Position numbers and translations under genes: made by a program. The notes beneath the pieces were generated by a model, which was given only the letters and a program-made list of their open reading frames with translations, had not been told where the DNA came from and made no database searches. A stretch of 64,000 nucleotides of DNA from Tritrichomonas foetus (Eukaryota; Parabasalia; Tritrichomonadida; Tritrichomonadidae), in the NCBI GenBank assembly GCA_001839685.1, contig MLAK01001326.1, forward strand, positions 74,725-138,724, in the 5' to 3' direction. This document shows, piece by piece, positions 52,501-60,652 of this stretch (position 1 is the stretch's first letter; each line of letters begins with the position of its first letter).

Positions 52501-52732
52501 GCGAATCATTCTCAACTTCTTCTTTCAATCTCCGAACAGAAGTACTTTTTCTGGTTTGGATTTGCACTTCCTTTGATTCGTTTGCGCCGTTGTTGTTGTA
52601 ATCTTGATTGAACGAGACATCATGTATATTATTTCGCCCAGCTTCCGGATATCGTCGAGGTGATCTTGTTTCTGATCGTGGTTCAACTGCTTGAAATTGA
52701 GATCCTTCGCCCGAGGTTAAGGATCTCGTCAT
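46541..52732 (-). CDS. Giant Q/P/N-rich protein ending in a CKK domain (CAMSAP/Patronin-like microtubule minus-end binder)
   Basis: A 2063-residue protein. Residues 1961-2063 match the CKK domain that binds microtubule minus ends in CAMSAP/Patronin: YTLVSLALKNMKIYQEVRPL, then EHFILAISPFNMAVDAVYVL, TKLWGKKGRDVIDASEIGAF, YTISRETKRFLPLN and the terminal LSINVDAVAI (animal: LSASVDAITI). The rest is disordered: a basic S/K/R-rich N-terminus with SKASKASKSSKSKK (to ~330) that could bind tubulin, an N/P-rich part with a 33-bp tandem repeat (~335-560), a huge Q/P-rich region (~640-1480), acidic stretches, and two copies of PTDFSxAYxFPxxYL (~1859 and ~1906). No calponin-homology domain or long coiled coil, which animal CAMSAPs have, is visible. 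TCAAACGGCCCCC lies upstream. Confidence 0.72.
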   Translation of the reverse strand: MTRSLTSGEGSQFQAVEPRSETRSPRRYPEAGRNNIHDVSFNQDYNNNGANESKEVQIQTRKSTSVRRLKEEVENDSPVNYPKCPNSNSNANSNQANQSNIVTPLNDANKIYQIKNNNNGNNNHLNNPESKNQNNVKTKIVLPETAENEIEYFERTQKKYEASKIPTRKRSLSPKTLSKIPSRKTEFSDEETETKHVVHMKSKRKKKFTKTQRVSNRHKSRNGSASSESRGSKASKASKSSKSKKGRIRGKYGHKKDSPDLLAQTHQVDSLYNNYSQSSSRQSLAQDLTRPNRSKIPQMKHTQPSRDVKSISLSPRSKSLQDEKANEKEPVVNATPNNNNPKPNPSPNNNNPKPNPSPNNNNPKPNPSPNNTNVSKTNNAKPPPNNSNIPRPNIPPNNVANPSVNNTNKVNPPTNSPNTAYKTNNQQNTSNTNTNNAIAAANVNYKSILTGAPNILVNKDPPPNVNNANRAPVNNGNNSGTASNNNQNSNQKSNFTVVNNVRGVTPINTNNNGGYNQITVISQKARDQSVPTPHLPSVLPRQSMQPQIVVPDPQGRRSAQSSPKAVHVQQRPMFPDNNNLQRPAIQPIPPATPQQTRTSSVQQPAPRPIQQGTPNAVNRNTNQIQNQAAQQSNNQVNSQVKVQQQPPVSQSALSPQARPSASLSRSHVNHPQQAQQQRPQGTNLVPPGVKLVEPIQKVPPTMILGSQQNSNSEQNAQVNLSPQQKPMSAQQPLQRPLVQPQQPKPQVPAQPVQQNHNLQSKPPVQQQVKPPQQQQTQTHPQPQQAVQKPAQRAVQQKPATQAQPPSQQQQQPKPAQQPKPVQTVQATQSLQTSPQQPKPTNNVQQPILAQQQRPPQPVTQQLQQPKPTQPTQAAQQPKPVQPNQQQQPKTATQSNQQPQQQPKPAQLVQQQQQQQAKTAAQPNQQPQQQPKPVQPNQQQQPKTAAQSNQQPQQQPKPAQPVQQQQQQAKPTGQPVQQPGKSAVQPAQQQSKPVTTPTQYQPKPATPQPVQQQPQSNPAAQVVQQPKPTQTPQAQTTQQKLVVQPSPKPPVASTQQQQQQQSKPAAQPSQQQVVQQSTPAGQTAQQQKPPVPPAQPTQLKPPQKTVVTAQPAQQQQKALVPPPKPQSPQRPPVQSVQAHQKPPAQKSPISPAANPQQKSPAPTTQQQPKPPLPNQPPKPIQSSQQNHTQPNQAAQVVPKPPVPVSQPTQQQTKPVVQNTQQQKPPSQQQVQQQLKPASQQQHTPTQASNQQKPPSQPAQQKPAVQQQTTNATTSQLKPVQQHQQQQQQHQQQQPKPPVQTVQQPKPVQQHQQQQKPPSQVVQQQEPPVQQQPAKPANSQAMQVSPLQSQQQTKPLSQAQSTPQNVQQQETQQKFTVQVVQPQRPPIVQQPPPKPQQQQKPPSQQVQQTSKPVQQPQKLSQTPSEPSSTPSNTNQARKPPLPPTQPSSKPHSSRSRKSVSPKRHHHKKKKKSFSISQQPKSGKRKGDSNYIDDVNYSTDINDTADEIDTTYESSSDNDSNVPVNGVTHRRHHNTRDSQINCVTNFSSSAPINIPPIVTFTENSGSRHSRHRHHSPHKPHTPDHSHHSSSNKDSNENTEKRLDSPLVVEEHGHRSHHRKLAISKPSENVEVNLPTPPSPTPTSTPNSTFASSQHAQQPTPPSSPAQSHSPRKIDKPQLVFNTIYSSPESQNKKETTLSKQEISPQMSLHISPTNTITSPNNTRKRLEMTPEVVINIDMDAISKNEEDEDEDMYNENDDDIDDELDIDVFEQTTKPKFANSAQPHSLPGKDDSDEESKSGSLSKTLTKQSVESPRPRIKFILPPDFNYKPRSQTSRAQYETDEMLVPTNVPDPDSSAFAKTFKEPTDFSKAYRFPLSYLLTAQQAAGDDEDVKLNNFDDILNEEEDDFTEPTDFSIAYKFPHKYLTGKIENLDDHENEEPVSNSIMNLVKEDEQKLIEKDAKIGSNYTLVSLALKNMKIYQEVRPLLDGNYTEHFILAISPFNMAVDAVYVLTKDTNMMTKLWGKKGRDVIDASEIGAFYTISRETKRFLPLNDVSKLSINVDAVAI
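46544..46852 (-). other. CKK domain-coding segment
   Basis: Encodes the last 103 residues of the 2063-residue protein. Key positions shared with CAMSAP are the AL-x-x-M-like first helix, the NHFL-like strand TEHFILA, ALYTF-like AVYVL, TKL-G, G-Y-like GAFYTISRETKRF and the closing S-x-x-VDAxxI. Confidence 0.7.
51624..51728. repeat. 33-bp in-frame tandem repeat
   Basis: Three copies of a 33-bp unit (GGTGATGGATTCGGTTTTGG plus 13 bases) encode the repeated PKPNPSPNNNN segment of the CKK protein on the minus strand. Confidence 0.8.
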
Positions 52733-52763
52733 GAAAATCTGAAATTCTCAATTTTTCTGTAGG

Positions 52764-52776
52764 GGGCCGTTTGATT
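52764..52776 (-). promoter_or_regulatory. AAACGG element of the CKK protein gene
   Basis: GGGGCCGTTTGAT on the plus strand (sense ATCAAACGGCCCC), ~35 bases upstream of the ATG. It shares AAACGGCnnCC with the Rad60-like and CK2 beta genes. Confidence 0.45.
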
Positions 52777-53640
52777 TCATTCAATTTAATTTTATTTATT
52801 TTTCTGAAGTGATAGAGGAATTTGAGTGATAACGATTGAAAATTTGAGAAATGTCATAGAAATAACCGTAACCGAAAATGAAAACTTCCAAATTAGATCA
52901 TCTTTTCTGATTCAAATAAAGATTATTTATGATAATTAAAAACATTGATATCTTTAGTAATAACAAGCTTATTTTCTTTCATTAAGACTCTTTATGGCCA
53001 GAAAACTTCAATTTTGATTTTCAAAAAGTTTTCAATTTTGATTTTCACTGAGTTTAAAATATTATTTGCATTAAATATCTTTAAAACTTGATCATCAAGT
53101 TATTTATTTGTGATTGAAAAAACAGCATTACAAATTCCATGCCAAAATAATAATTTCGAAATTGTACAACTTCTTCTTTAAAATGAATCGATTGGAATTA
53201 ATATTCAAGAGGGAAGAAGACAGTTGTTTTTTTCAGGTTATATTTTGCTGTTTATATTGTTATATGGGATAGCTTAACAAGATCGATAAATTTTTTCAAG
53301 TGTTTATTAGAGAAAGAAAAAATTACAGAAGAAAAACGGAATCAGAATTAGATGAAGAATTGTAATTGAGAAGAGGAATAAATTTGTTAATTATCTAATC
53401 TTATTCAAGAATGCATGAAAGTAATTTGAGGAAAAGAGTGAAATATTCAAATCAATTGATGTTTATCCAATTAAAGAAAGTACTTGATTTATGAAATGAA
53501 TACTTATGTATTTAGATATTAAGCTTGAAGAAAGATTACCAGTGATGGTGATATCAACCTTTTTTTGAGAACACTTTGAATCTTTTTCATAAAGAAATTT
53601 CAGCTTTTTCTGTTGATCAATGACAAAACTGAATATGTAA

Positions 53641-53716
53641 TTCGTCGTGATCTATATAAGGTCAAATGAAAAGTTAAATTAACGAAAAGTGCTTACTTTA
53701 ATAACGGTCGCAGCAA
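53641..53716. repeat. Dispersed repeat, copy B of the 32.6-kb element
   Basis: TATAAGGTCAAATGAAAAG and AAATTAACGAAAAGTG match copy A at 32613-32675 with ~75% identity. The right end (read inwards) GCTGCGACCGTTATTAAAG parallels the ends of copy A. Confidence 0.4.
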
Positions 53717-53848
53717 ACCAAGATTTTCGATTTTCAACCAGATCTTTGATGGTTATGCAGAGGTAATATGTCATTTCAATAATGTAAATAATAGAAACGA
53801 GAAATGGAATATTTTTCTTTTTATTTTAAATAATTAATTTTTTGAAAT

Positions 53849-54238
53849 TTACTTGCGTTCTCCACGGCGAACATGGTCAGAGACTGTGATTCCTTCCATT
53901 TGTCCGAGTCCGATAGCTTCGAGCATAGCCTTTGTATCAGAATCAACACGGATTTGTGGTGTATTGAGTGAGGATTCGCTTGGCATCCAGTTATCGCGCT
54001 TTTCACGTTCTTCTTCTTGGAGTTTGAATGAGATGTTGCGAACTGGGCCGCGTTCAAGACGGCGCATAAGGTGGGTAACATAGCCAGCAATTTTATTTCT
54101 CATACGCTTTGAAGGAATTGTTGCGACTTCATCACAAACACGCTTGTTGTCTTGGAAATCGAAGCTTAATTGGCCATAGAAACGTTCAATGACAAGGCGT
54201 GCAGCTCTTTTTGTTGTCTTTGTTCTGATGCGTCCCAT
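53849..54238 (-). CDS. RPS17: Small-subunit ribosomal protein eS17
   Basis: From the ATG at 54238 the product is 129 residues, the usual size for eS17: [20 protein letters not shown], then [40 protein letters not shown] and an acidic C-terminal helix with [15 protein letters not shown]. eS17 lies in the head-to-beak region of the 40S subunit. An in-frame extension to 54298 (MCLFVLRIF...) has no counterpart in the family and contains the upstream AACGG-type element (ACCGTCAACTG), so it is rejected. GC content and codon use are cleaner than average, as for uL23. Confidence 0.93.
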   Translation of the reverse strand: MGRIRTKTTKRAARLVIERFYGQLSFDFQDNKRVCDEVATIPSKRMRNKIAGYVTHLMRRLERGPVRNISFKLQEEEREKRDNWMPSESSLNTPQIRVDSDTKAMLEAIGLGQMEGITVSDHVRRGERK

Positions 54239-54454
54239 CTCAGAAAGGCCAAACAGTTGACGGTTTTTCACAAATATTCTGAGGACGAAAAGGCACAAAA
54301 ACGGTTTATGGGTAAATTTTATAAAACATTTGACCTCGCAAAATCAGAAATTGTTGAAAAAACTTTTCAATGAAACTTTTTCATGTCAAATACTTTCGAC
54401 CTTTTATATTATGAAAAAGTTTGGTTCTTTGAAATGATTTGAAATTTTCGGGAA

Positions 54455-54467
54455 GTAAACGGCTACC
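54455..54467 (+). promoter_or_regulatory. AAACGG element deciding the Rad60-like start
   Basis: GTAAACGGCTACC lies 14 bases before the ATG at 54481 and downstream of a TTG that opens the same frame at 54439. It supports 54481 as the start. Confidence 0.45.
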
Positions 54468-54480
54468 AAAATCAGACGAA

Positions 54481-55497
54481 ATGTCGAAAGATGAAGATTT
54501 AAACTTTTGGATGGACTCAAATTCAAATGTTGATGAGAGTGATGTCAGTAGCGATAGCGATATTCCTATGGCTTCTAGTACTCCTTCCCGGAAAGCGAGC
54601 TCTCAATTAACACCCCCAAAAAATGCAAGTTCACCAAATAAAATCTTAAATTCGCCAGGCAATATTTCAAATAACATACAAAATAATGTTCCAAATCAAA
54701 TTTACGATACCGGTCCAATAGCATCACGAACTCGATCGAGTTCAGCGCAAAATAATCATATCGTCCATGAAATTCTGGACGACGACGACGATGATGATGA
54801 CATTTTGCCGATTATTTCCTCATCAACAGCCAATCGAAATATGTCGCTTCCTCCAGAGTTAACGGCTGATATCGATATATCCAATTATGATGATGAAAGG
54901 CCCGTTCCGCTTGCTTCATCATTTGAGTCACAGTCTCTTGATTTCGTGGTTCAGAATCTGAGAAGGGAACTCCATGATTTGCAAGAGGATGGTGATGATG
55001 ATTCAGACCAAGATGTAACTCTTCCAATGATGCCTGTAGTTGCGCCACAAAAAAATGAAGGTGATATTACTCTTATTTTTGTTTTTGAAGCGGATGATTT
55101 TCAAGCTGAGAGGATTTTAAAGAAGGGGCAGCCCTTTACGGCAGTTTTTCAAACCCTCCCTGAAAAATTTGAATCTTTTGATGTACAAATTGATGGCTTG
55201 GAATACACGCCAAATGAGGTGATGGTTGAATTGCTTGATGACTATTCAAAAATTGTATTAGTTGAACCAGACAAACCAGCTTCGCTCGAAGGTCTCAAAA
55301 AACTCGCGTTTGTTCTTCCTGGCGGAGAAAAGAAGAAGCTTGCCTTGGATCCAAAATCCACTTTCAAGGAAGTTCTCGAAAAATTGGGAATACCAAATGG
55401 ACGTCTGATGTTCGATGGAGATACTATTTCCCTTTCTCAGAAGATCGAGGACAATGACGATCTTGAAGATGGCGATCAAATTGATGTTGTTGTTTAA
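54481..55497 (+). CDS. Rad60/NFATC2IP/Esc2-like protein with C-terminal SUMO-like domains
   Basis: A 338-residue protein from the ATG at 54481. The N-terminal ~190 residues are disordered and acidic (VSSDSDIPMASSTPSRKASS, DDDDDDDILPIISSS), the latter two offering SUMO-interacting motif-like ILPII stretches. Two ubiquitin-fold domains follow: ~195-265 (GDITLIFVFEADDFQAERIL) and ~267-338 (KLAFVLPGGEKKKLALDPKS, GIPNGRLMFDGDTISLSQKI, EDGDQIDVVV), the second being a typical Rad60-SLD. Such proteins act with SUMO ligases and Smc5/6 in genome maintenance. The final diglycine of SUMO is absent, as expected for a fused domain. Confidence 0.75.
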   Translation: MSKDEDLNFWMDSNSNVDESDVSSDSDIPMASSTPSRKASSQLTPPKNASSPNKILNSPGNISNNIQNNVPNQIYDTGPIASRTRSSSAQNNHIVHEILDDDDDDDDILPIISSSTANRNMSLPPELTADIDISNYDDERPVPLASSFESQSLDFVVQNLRRELHDLQEDGDDDSDQDVTLPMMPVVAPQKNEGDITLIFVFEADDFQAERILKKGQPFTAVFQTLPEKFESFDVQIDGLEYTPNEVMVELLDDYSKIVLVEPDKPASLEGLKKLAFVLPGGEKKKLALDPKSTFKEVLEKLGIPNGRLMFDGDTISLSQKIEDNDDLEDGDQIDVVV

Positions 55498-56097
55498 ATA
55501 ATACTTTTCAAACTCCTTAAATTTTCTATACTTTTTGATGCAAAATTACATCAAGAAAAATTGACAATTATTAGATGTGAAAAATTGACATTTTTCACAT
55601 GAATGTATCCTCATGCTTTTTTAGGTTTTACGAGAAAAACTTTGAAGATATCAATCAAAAAGTTAATCCAGAAATTCAAAATTCACCTTGAGAATTGACC
55701 ATGCGTGGCAAACTTGTAATCTTTTTACATGTTGGGTCGTAGTGCAGATGGATACCAAGATAGCATTGACACAATTCTGAGATTTGTCATATTTTTTACA
55801 CAGTGAAATCAGTTTTGCTGAAAATATTGAATGAGAATACATATTTCACTGAAATAATTTTAACTATTGATGTTATTAAGAATTTGTGAGAATTTGGATG
55901 TATTTATTTATATATATTTCATTAATTGACGAATGGGAATTCCGATGATGATCTCATACCAAATAGGAACTCAAAATCTAAATATTCAAAAAAATCTTAT
56001 TCGACGGATAAACTACTGAAATGATAATCCTCATTCAATTATTTAACGAGATTCTTTGAAATAAAATTTGCGTTGTTATGAAAAAGTGAACATTTGA
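55498..56097. other. Spacer with the third MITE-like copy
   Basis: 600 AT-rich bases. The MITE-like element occupies about 55605-55756, and an ATGAAAAAGTGAAC motif precedes the PDE start at its right end. Confidence 0.5.
55605..55756. mobile_element. Short inverted-repeat element (MITE-like), copy 3, left end eroded
   Basis: The right end GGGTCGTAGTGCAGATGGAT matches (as reverse complement) the ends of copies 1 and 2. The internal AATTCACCTTGAGAATTGACC matches copy 2 (AATTCACCTTTTGAATTGACC). The left end retains only a TATCC-TCATGC resemblance near 55607. Confidence 0.45.
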
Positions 56098-59000
56098 ATG
56101 AATGCGACTCAAGTATCGCTTGTGATTCAGCAGCCATCAAAGGTGAACCGCAAAAATGACGCCAAAACACCACAAAAGACATTTATGAAAAATAAAACCA
56201 TGATTTACAGAGGATCGACTGTTAAGAATACAAATCCGAGAAATACACCCGAAAAAGTTCCTCGAAAAGTACAGAAAATAATTCCGCAAACGCCAATAAA
56301 TTCACGACCTATGCTCAAAAAGCCAGTTGAACGCGAGTCATGCCTGAGTCAGCCAACATCCAACGATGTTCGAGAATATTTCCGAAATATCAACACTCCA
56401 AAGCCTTCTCTGACATTTGATGAAGAGTTTGATGAGCTCATTGAAAATATGCAAACACAGCCAATCAATCAAGCGTTTGAAAAATTCGCAAAAAAATTAT
56501 TTAAGGCAGACTATTCAATTTTATGGTGTCGTCAAGAAACACACTTTTTCTCACCATCATTCAAAAAAATTGTCGAAAACCGAATCGGCAAAAGAAATCG
56601 TCATATTTCGTCAGAAAATCAAAATAATTCCGAAACTCAAAATAATAATCAGTCTGGGGAGCATGCAGATGCTGGAATTATTGGAAATGTTGCTTTTTCT
56701 GGCATTTTTACTTATTCAAACTGTCAATCAAACCATAAAAATTTCATTCCAGAAATTGACGCAGAAATAATTCCTGAAAATTGTTCGGTTTTAGTTATTC
56801 CTATTTCACAGCCACATCAACAATCAAAATTTCTCCTCCAACTTGGAAGAGATTCTAGCCGCTATCATTTCAATGAAAGAGATTTTACAAATGTGATGCT
56901 TTTTCAAAATAAAATGAAAATTTATGGAAGTATATTAATCGATCAAACTACACCTTTATATCGGTCATCTCACTTAGTTATAACAGAATCAGCCGCAGTG
57001 ATTTTATGTCAGAGGCTGAAGAAATATTTTAATTGTAAAAAAGTAGAATTTTGGTATCAATCAAATATCGATCCGAACGAGAAAAACGAAAAGAATACAC
57101 ATAATGATACAAATAATAAAACCAATACTACCAATAATAATCGTAATAATAATAACAAGAATAATGGGGGTAGTAATAATACTAAACAGATATTTATATT
57201 AAATGAGAATACAACTAGTAACAACGGAGATTTGATATCTGATACTAATATTGGTATTGTTAAACATTGTTTATTTGATAATAATATTGTGAATGAAGAA
57301 AAAGTCTCGAATTCAAAATATTTTTGTGAGAAATTTGATGGCGATCCGAATGAACCAGTTCTTGCAATTCCTTCTAAAGAAGATCCATCATCAACATGGG
57401 CTGTTGTTTTACGTGGCCGTTTGGATAAAAAATCATTTTCAATAATTGATGAATCAATTTTATCAGCAGTTTTACCTTTTGCGATCCGCGCGTTGGTTTT
57501 TGTTGCTTACCCACCTCAAATTTATGGCCAACTTGACCATTTTGAACAACGTTTAAAAGCACTCCTTGAAGTTGCAGAAATTTTGAGTGGTGTTCTAGAT
57601 TTAGATATTCTATTACCAACAATTATGGATCGTGCTTGTAAACTACTGAATGCTGAACGTTGTTCACTTTTTTTGGTTGATAATTCCAAGCATGAACTTG
57701 TTACACGTTTTCATGGTGGTCTTGATAGTGCAATCCATCTTAAAATTGGTCGTGGTATCGTTGGAAGCTGTGCAGAAAGTGGTGAGACAGTAAATATTCG
57801 AGATGCATATGCTGATCAACGGTTTGATCGTTCAGTTGACCTTGCTACTGGATTTACTACTCGTTCACTTCTTTGTATCCCAATTTATAATAATAGAGGT
57901 GAAATTACAGGTGTTACAGAAATGATTAATAAAAAAGATGAAGGATTATTTGATGAAGATGATGAAAAAATGCTTATGGCATTTAATGTCTTTTGTGGTA
58001 TTTCTCTTGATAATGCACGTCTTTATAAAGCTTCTTTAGATTTAACTAGACAACTTCGATCATTCATTCAAATGTCTGTTGCTTTGAATGCGAATGCCGA
58101 AACTCTTCAGAGTACTCTTGAAGAAATTATGACTAACATTCGTTCAATCGTTAATGCTTCACGTGTAACAATCTTTTTAAATGATTTAAACGATAATACT
58201 TTATACGAACATATAACCATGGGTGATCCAAGCCAATATGGAACAATGTTTGCAAAAGAAGTTGCCCATAATCGAAAATTTATGCTTTTTGATCATAAAG
58301 AAGTCCTTGGAAGATCCCAAACGCAACAATTGAATCAAGCAATTGAAAGAATTCTTGCTGCTGGACTTGACGCTGATCTTATGGTTTTCGGTGGTGATCA
58401 AGAATATGAAGAAGAAGAGGAAGAATGTATTTATGAAGATGAAAACAACCAAGCTTACGATCAAAATTATGAACAGGGCTACATACAAAACGACCAAAAT
58501 TATAACCAAAACAATAACCAAAACTCTAATTACAATAACAGTCAGCAGCAATCGAATGTATCAAATAGACAAGTTGTACCTCCTAGTGCTTCAAGAGCCA
58601 GTAATATGTTGTCAATGAAAAAGGGTGGACAACCTCCTGTCAATAATAATGGAAATGCTAATACCGAAGTTATTTGTGGACTTCCTATGTTGTCGAGTGA
58701 GTCAACAATTTTAGGTGTAATTGAGTTAAGTTGTAACTGGAAAGTTATGAGTGAAGATATTAAATTATTTGATTGTTTTTCAGTTTTTGCTGCAGTTTCC
58801 ATTGAAAGATCACAATTAAAAGAACGTGCGAAATTTGGACAAGTTGACGTTGAAATGAAAAATTGGATTTCGGAAAAAGAAAGAACGCAAAAAGGTCACA
58901 TTCCTGCAAAATTGTTAATTCCTATGAATTGTCTCTCACAAATCCTAATGGTAAAATTTGATGCCCCTAACTGGGAAGGAATCGGTCACATCAAAGTAAT

Positions 59001-59874
59001 TTTTGCTATTTTTGATATTTTCGATTTAAATAATACTTTTAATATCACGAATGAAAAGCTCTTTCGGTTTTTGTCTGAAATTCGTGATACTTATAATAAA
59101 GTTCCTTATCACAATTGGAGGCATGCTGTTGATGTGACCCAATTTACCACTTATCAAATTTTAGCAGGTAGTCTTGATTCTGTTTTGACAAAGTTTGAAA
59201 TTTTAGGAATATTAATATCTGCAATCTGTCATGATGCAAATCACGATGGTTTCACAAACGTATATAATGTAAAAGCTGAAACTCCTCTTGGTATTCTCTT
59301 CAAAAATCAAAGTGTTATGGAAACACATCATTGTTCCGTGGCAATTAATATCATATCTCGTGACGAATGCAATGTTTTTGCCAATTTATCATCAAATGAT
59401 AATAAAAACATGTGGACTTTAATGATTAATTTGATTCTGAGTACTGATATGGCAAAACATTTTGATATCTTGAAAGAATTTAATACAATTTTCGATGAAG
59501 GAAAGTTTGCAATGAGTGATCAGAAATGTAGACTTCTTCTTCTCGAACTTATTCTTAAATGTAGTGATGTTTCAAATGTTTCGAGGCCATTTGAAATTGC
59601 TGATAAATGGTGTGATGTTCTTTGTGAAGAATTTTTCAGACAAGGTGATCTTGAAAAAGCAAGTGGAATGGAATTCACTTCAGCACTTAATGATAGAGAA
59701 CATCTTGATAAGCCAAAAAGTCAAATTGGATTTTACCAATTTGTTTGTTTGCCTTTATTTGAATCCATCGCAAAAGCTGTACCTAAATTGGATTGCAATG
59801 TTCAACAAGTTAGATCTAATCTTGAACAATGGAAAAATGCAAAAGAAGAAGAAGAAAAAGCGGGTGAAAAATAG
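56098..59874 (+). CDS. GAF-domain cyclic nucleotide phosphodiesterase (class I PDE)
   Basis: A 1258-residue PDE. The catalytic domain (~985-1235) has YHNWRHA (1004-1010) with proton donor H1005, HDxxHDG (1045-1051), KCSDVSN with metal ligand D1156, and the invariant glutamine Q1209 in SQIGFYQF; it hydrolyses cAMP and/or cGMP. A complete GAF domain at ~499-645 contains the full NKxnFx3DE signature (N611 K612, F618, D622 E623) that marks cyclic-nucleotide-binding GAFs of PDE2/5/6/10/11. A second GAF-like region (~655-905) is split by an E/N/Q-rich insert (~768-855). Two weaker GAF-like regions may lie at ~120-290 and ~295-470, also with an asparagine-rich insert. A basic N-terminal tail precedes them. 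GAAAAAGTGAAC is upstream. Confidence 0.9.
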   Translation: MNATQVSLVIQQPSKVNRKNDAKTPQKTFMKNKTMIYRGSTVKNTNPRNTPEKVPRKVQKIIPQTPINSRPMLKKPVERESCLSQPTSNDVREYFRNINTPKPSLTFDEEFDELIENMQTQPINQAFEKFAKKLFKADYSILWCRQETHFFSPSFKKIVENRIGKRNRHISSENQNNSETQNNNQSGEHADAGIIGNVAFSGIFTYSNCQSNHKNFIPEIDAEIIPENCSVLVIPISQPHQQSKFLLQLGRDSSRYHFNERDFTNVMLFQNKMKIYGSILIDQTTPLYRSSHLVITESAAVILCQRLKKYFNCKKVEFWYQSNIDPNEKNEKNTHNDTNNKTNTTNNNRNNNNKNNGGSNNTKQIFILNENTTSNNGDLISDTNIGIVKHCLFDNNIVNEEKVSNSKYFCEKFDGDPNEPVLAIPSKEDPSSTWAVVLRGRLDKKSFSIIDESILSAVLPFAIRALVFVAYPPQIYGQLDHFEQRLKALLEVAEILSGVLDLDILLPTIMDRACKLLNAERCSLFLVDNSKHELVTRFHGGLDSAIHLKIGRGIVGSCAESGETVNIRDAYADQRFDRSVDLATGFTTRSLLCIPIYNNRGEITGVTEMINKKDEGLFDEDDEKMLMAFNVFCGISLDNARLYKASLDLTRQLRSFIQMSVALNANAETLQSTLEEIMTNIRSIVNASRVTIFLNDLNDNTLYEHITMGDPSQYGTMFAKEVAHNRKFMLFDHKEVLGRSQTQQLNQAIERILAAGLDADLMVFGGDQEYEEEEEECIYEDENNQAYDQNYEQGYIQNDQNYNQNNNQNSNYNNSQQQSNVSNRQVVPPSASRASNMLSMKKGGQPPVNNNGNANTEVICGLPMLSSESTILGVIELSCNWKVMSEDIKLFDCFSVFAAVSIERSQLKERAKFGQVDVEMKNWISEKERTQKGHIPAKLLIPMNCLSQILMVKFDAPNWEGIGHIKVIFAIFDIFDLNNTFNITNEKLFRFLSEIRDTYNKVPYHNWRHAVDVTQFTTYQILAGSLDSVLTKFEILGILISAICHDANHDGFTNVYNVKAETPLGILFKNQSVMETHHCSVAINIISRDECNVFANLSSNDNKNMWTLMINLILSTDMAKHFDILKEFNTIFDEGKFAMSDQKCRLLLLELILKCSDVSNVSRPFEIADKWCDVLCEEFFRQGDLEKASGMEFTSALNDREHLDKPKSQIGFYQFVCLPLFESIAKAVPKLDCNVQQVRSNLEQWKNAKEEEEKAGEK

Positions 59875-60652
59875 AATTTTATGTAAAATTTGTTTGTTTT
59901 TTAATAAATTATATCTGACTTTATTTTCAAATGCATTGTTTTAATCTTCTGAATTGTGTAATGTTTTTTATGATCTTTTACTCTTTTTTTTATATATCCA
60001 AAAAGATGTTTTTTTTTTTTTTTTTTCGGATTTTGATTGTGTAATTAATATATATTTTATCTTTCTTCACTGATGAAGCCTTATATATTGTGTAATTACA
60101 TGATTTCAATTTTACAATGAAATAGGTAATTTTAATTTATTTATATAAAACAACGTGTTCTAATATTAAATAACGATTTTATATTTGAAATAAAGAATTT
60201 GGAGATTACATTTTGGCTTAAATATCACTGAGTAAAAAAAAAATGAGATACGATAACTTCTTTTCTTAAAAGTTAAGCAAATCGCTTTTATCATCATCCA
60301 ATTCCAAAGAATAGAATACAAGAAATTGATCATTATAAACACGTTCCATTAATTCAAATTTATGAATTCTCAGAAATAAATTTCAAATAAAAAGTATGGG
60401 ATACACTCAAACACATCATTTCGGAAATGTAATTTTACAAATAACTCAGAAAAATATAATGCATCGGGATTTTTTGATCTCTATTTTTGAAAATGGTTTT
60501 CAAAATTTCAATATTCAGATTTGGAAAAAAAAATGTTTTCAACCATTCCTTTATATTTTTCTATGGGCATTGAAAGATAAGTTATCAAACATTGCGTCAT
60601 TTTCATGTAATTATTTCAATAGTATCAAAAGTGGTAGTTACGAAAAAAGATA
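59875..60652. other. Spacer with poly-T run
   Basis: 780 AT-rich bases. An 18-T run stands at about 60009-60026. An 85-codon frame (60396-60653) overlaps the next gene's start by one base and looks compositional. Nothing else was seen. Confidence 0.5.

Larger units (their letters stand above)
52733..53848. other. Spacer of 1.1 kb with a repeat copy
   Basis: AT-rich DNA upstream of the CKK gene and downstream of eS17. TCAAACGGCCCCC (sense) is at the left end, and the copy-B repeat is at 53641-53716. No gene was recognised. Confidence 0.5.

Noticed and set aside
53849..54298. Longer eS17 beginning MCLFVLRIF
   Set aside because: The family begins MGRIRTK; the extension contains the promoter-like motif.
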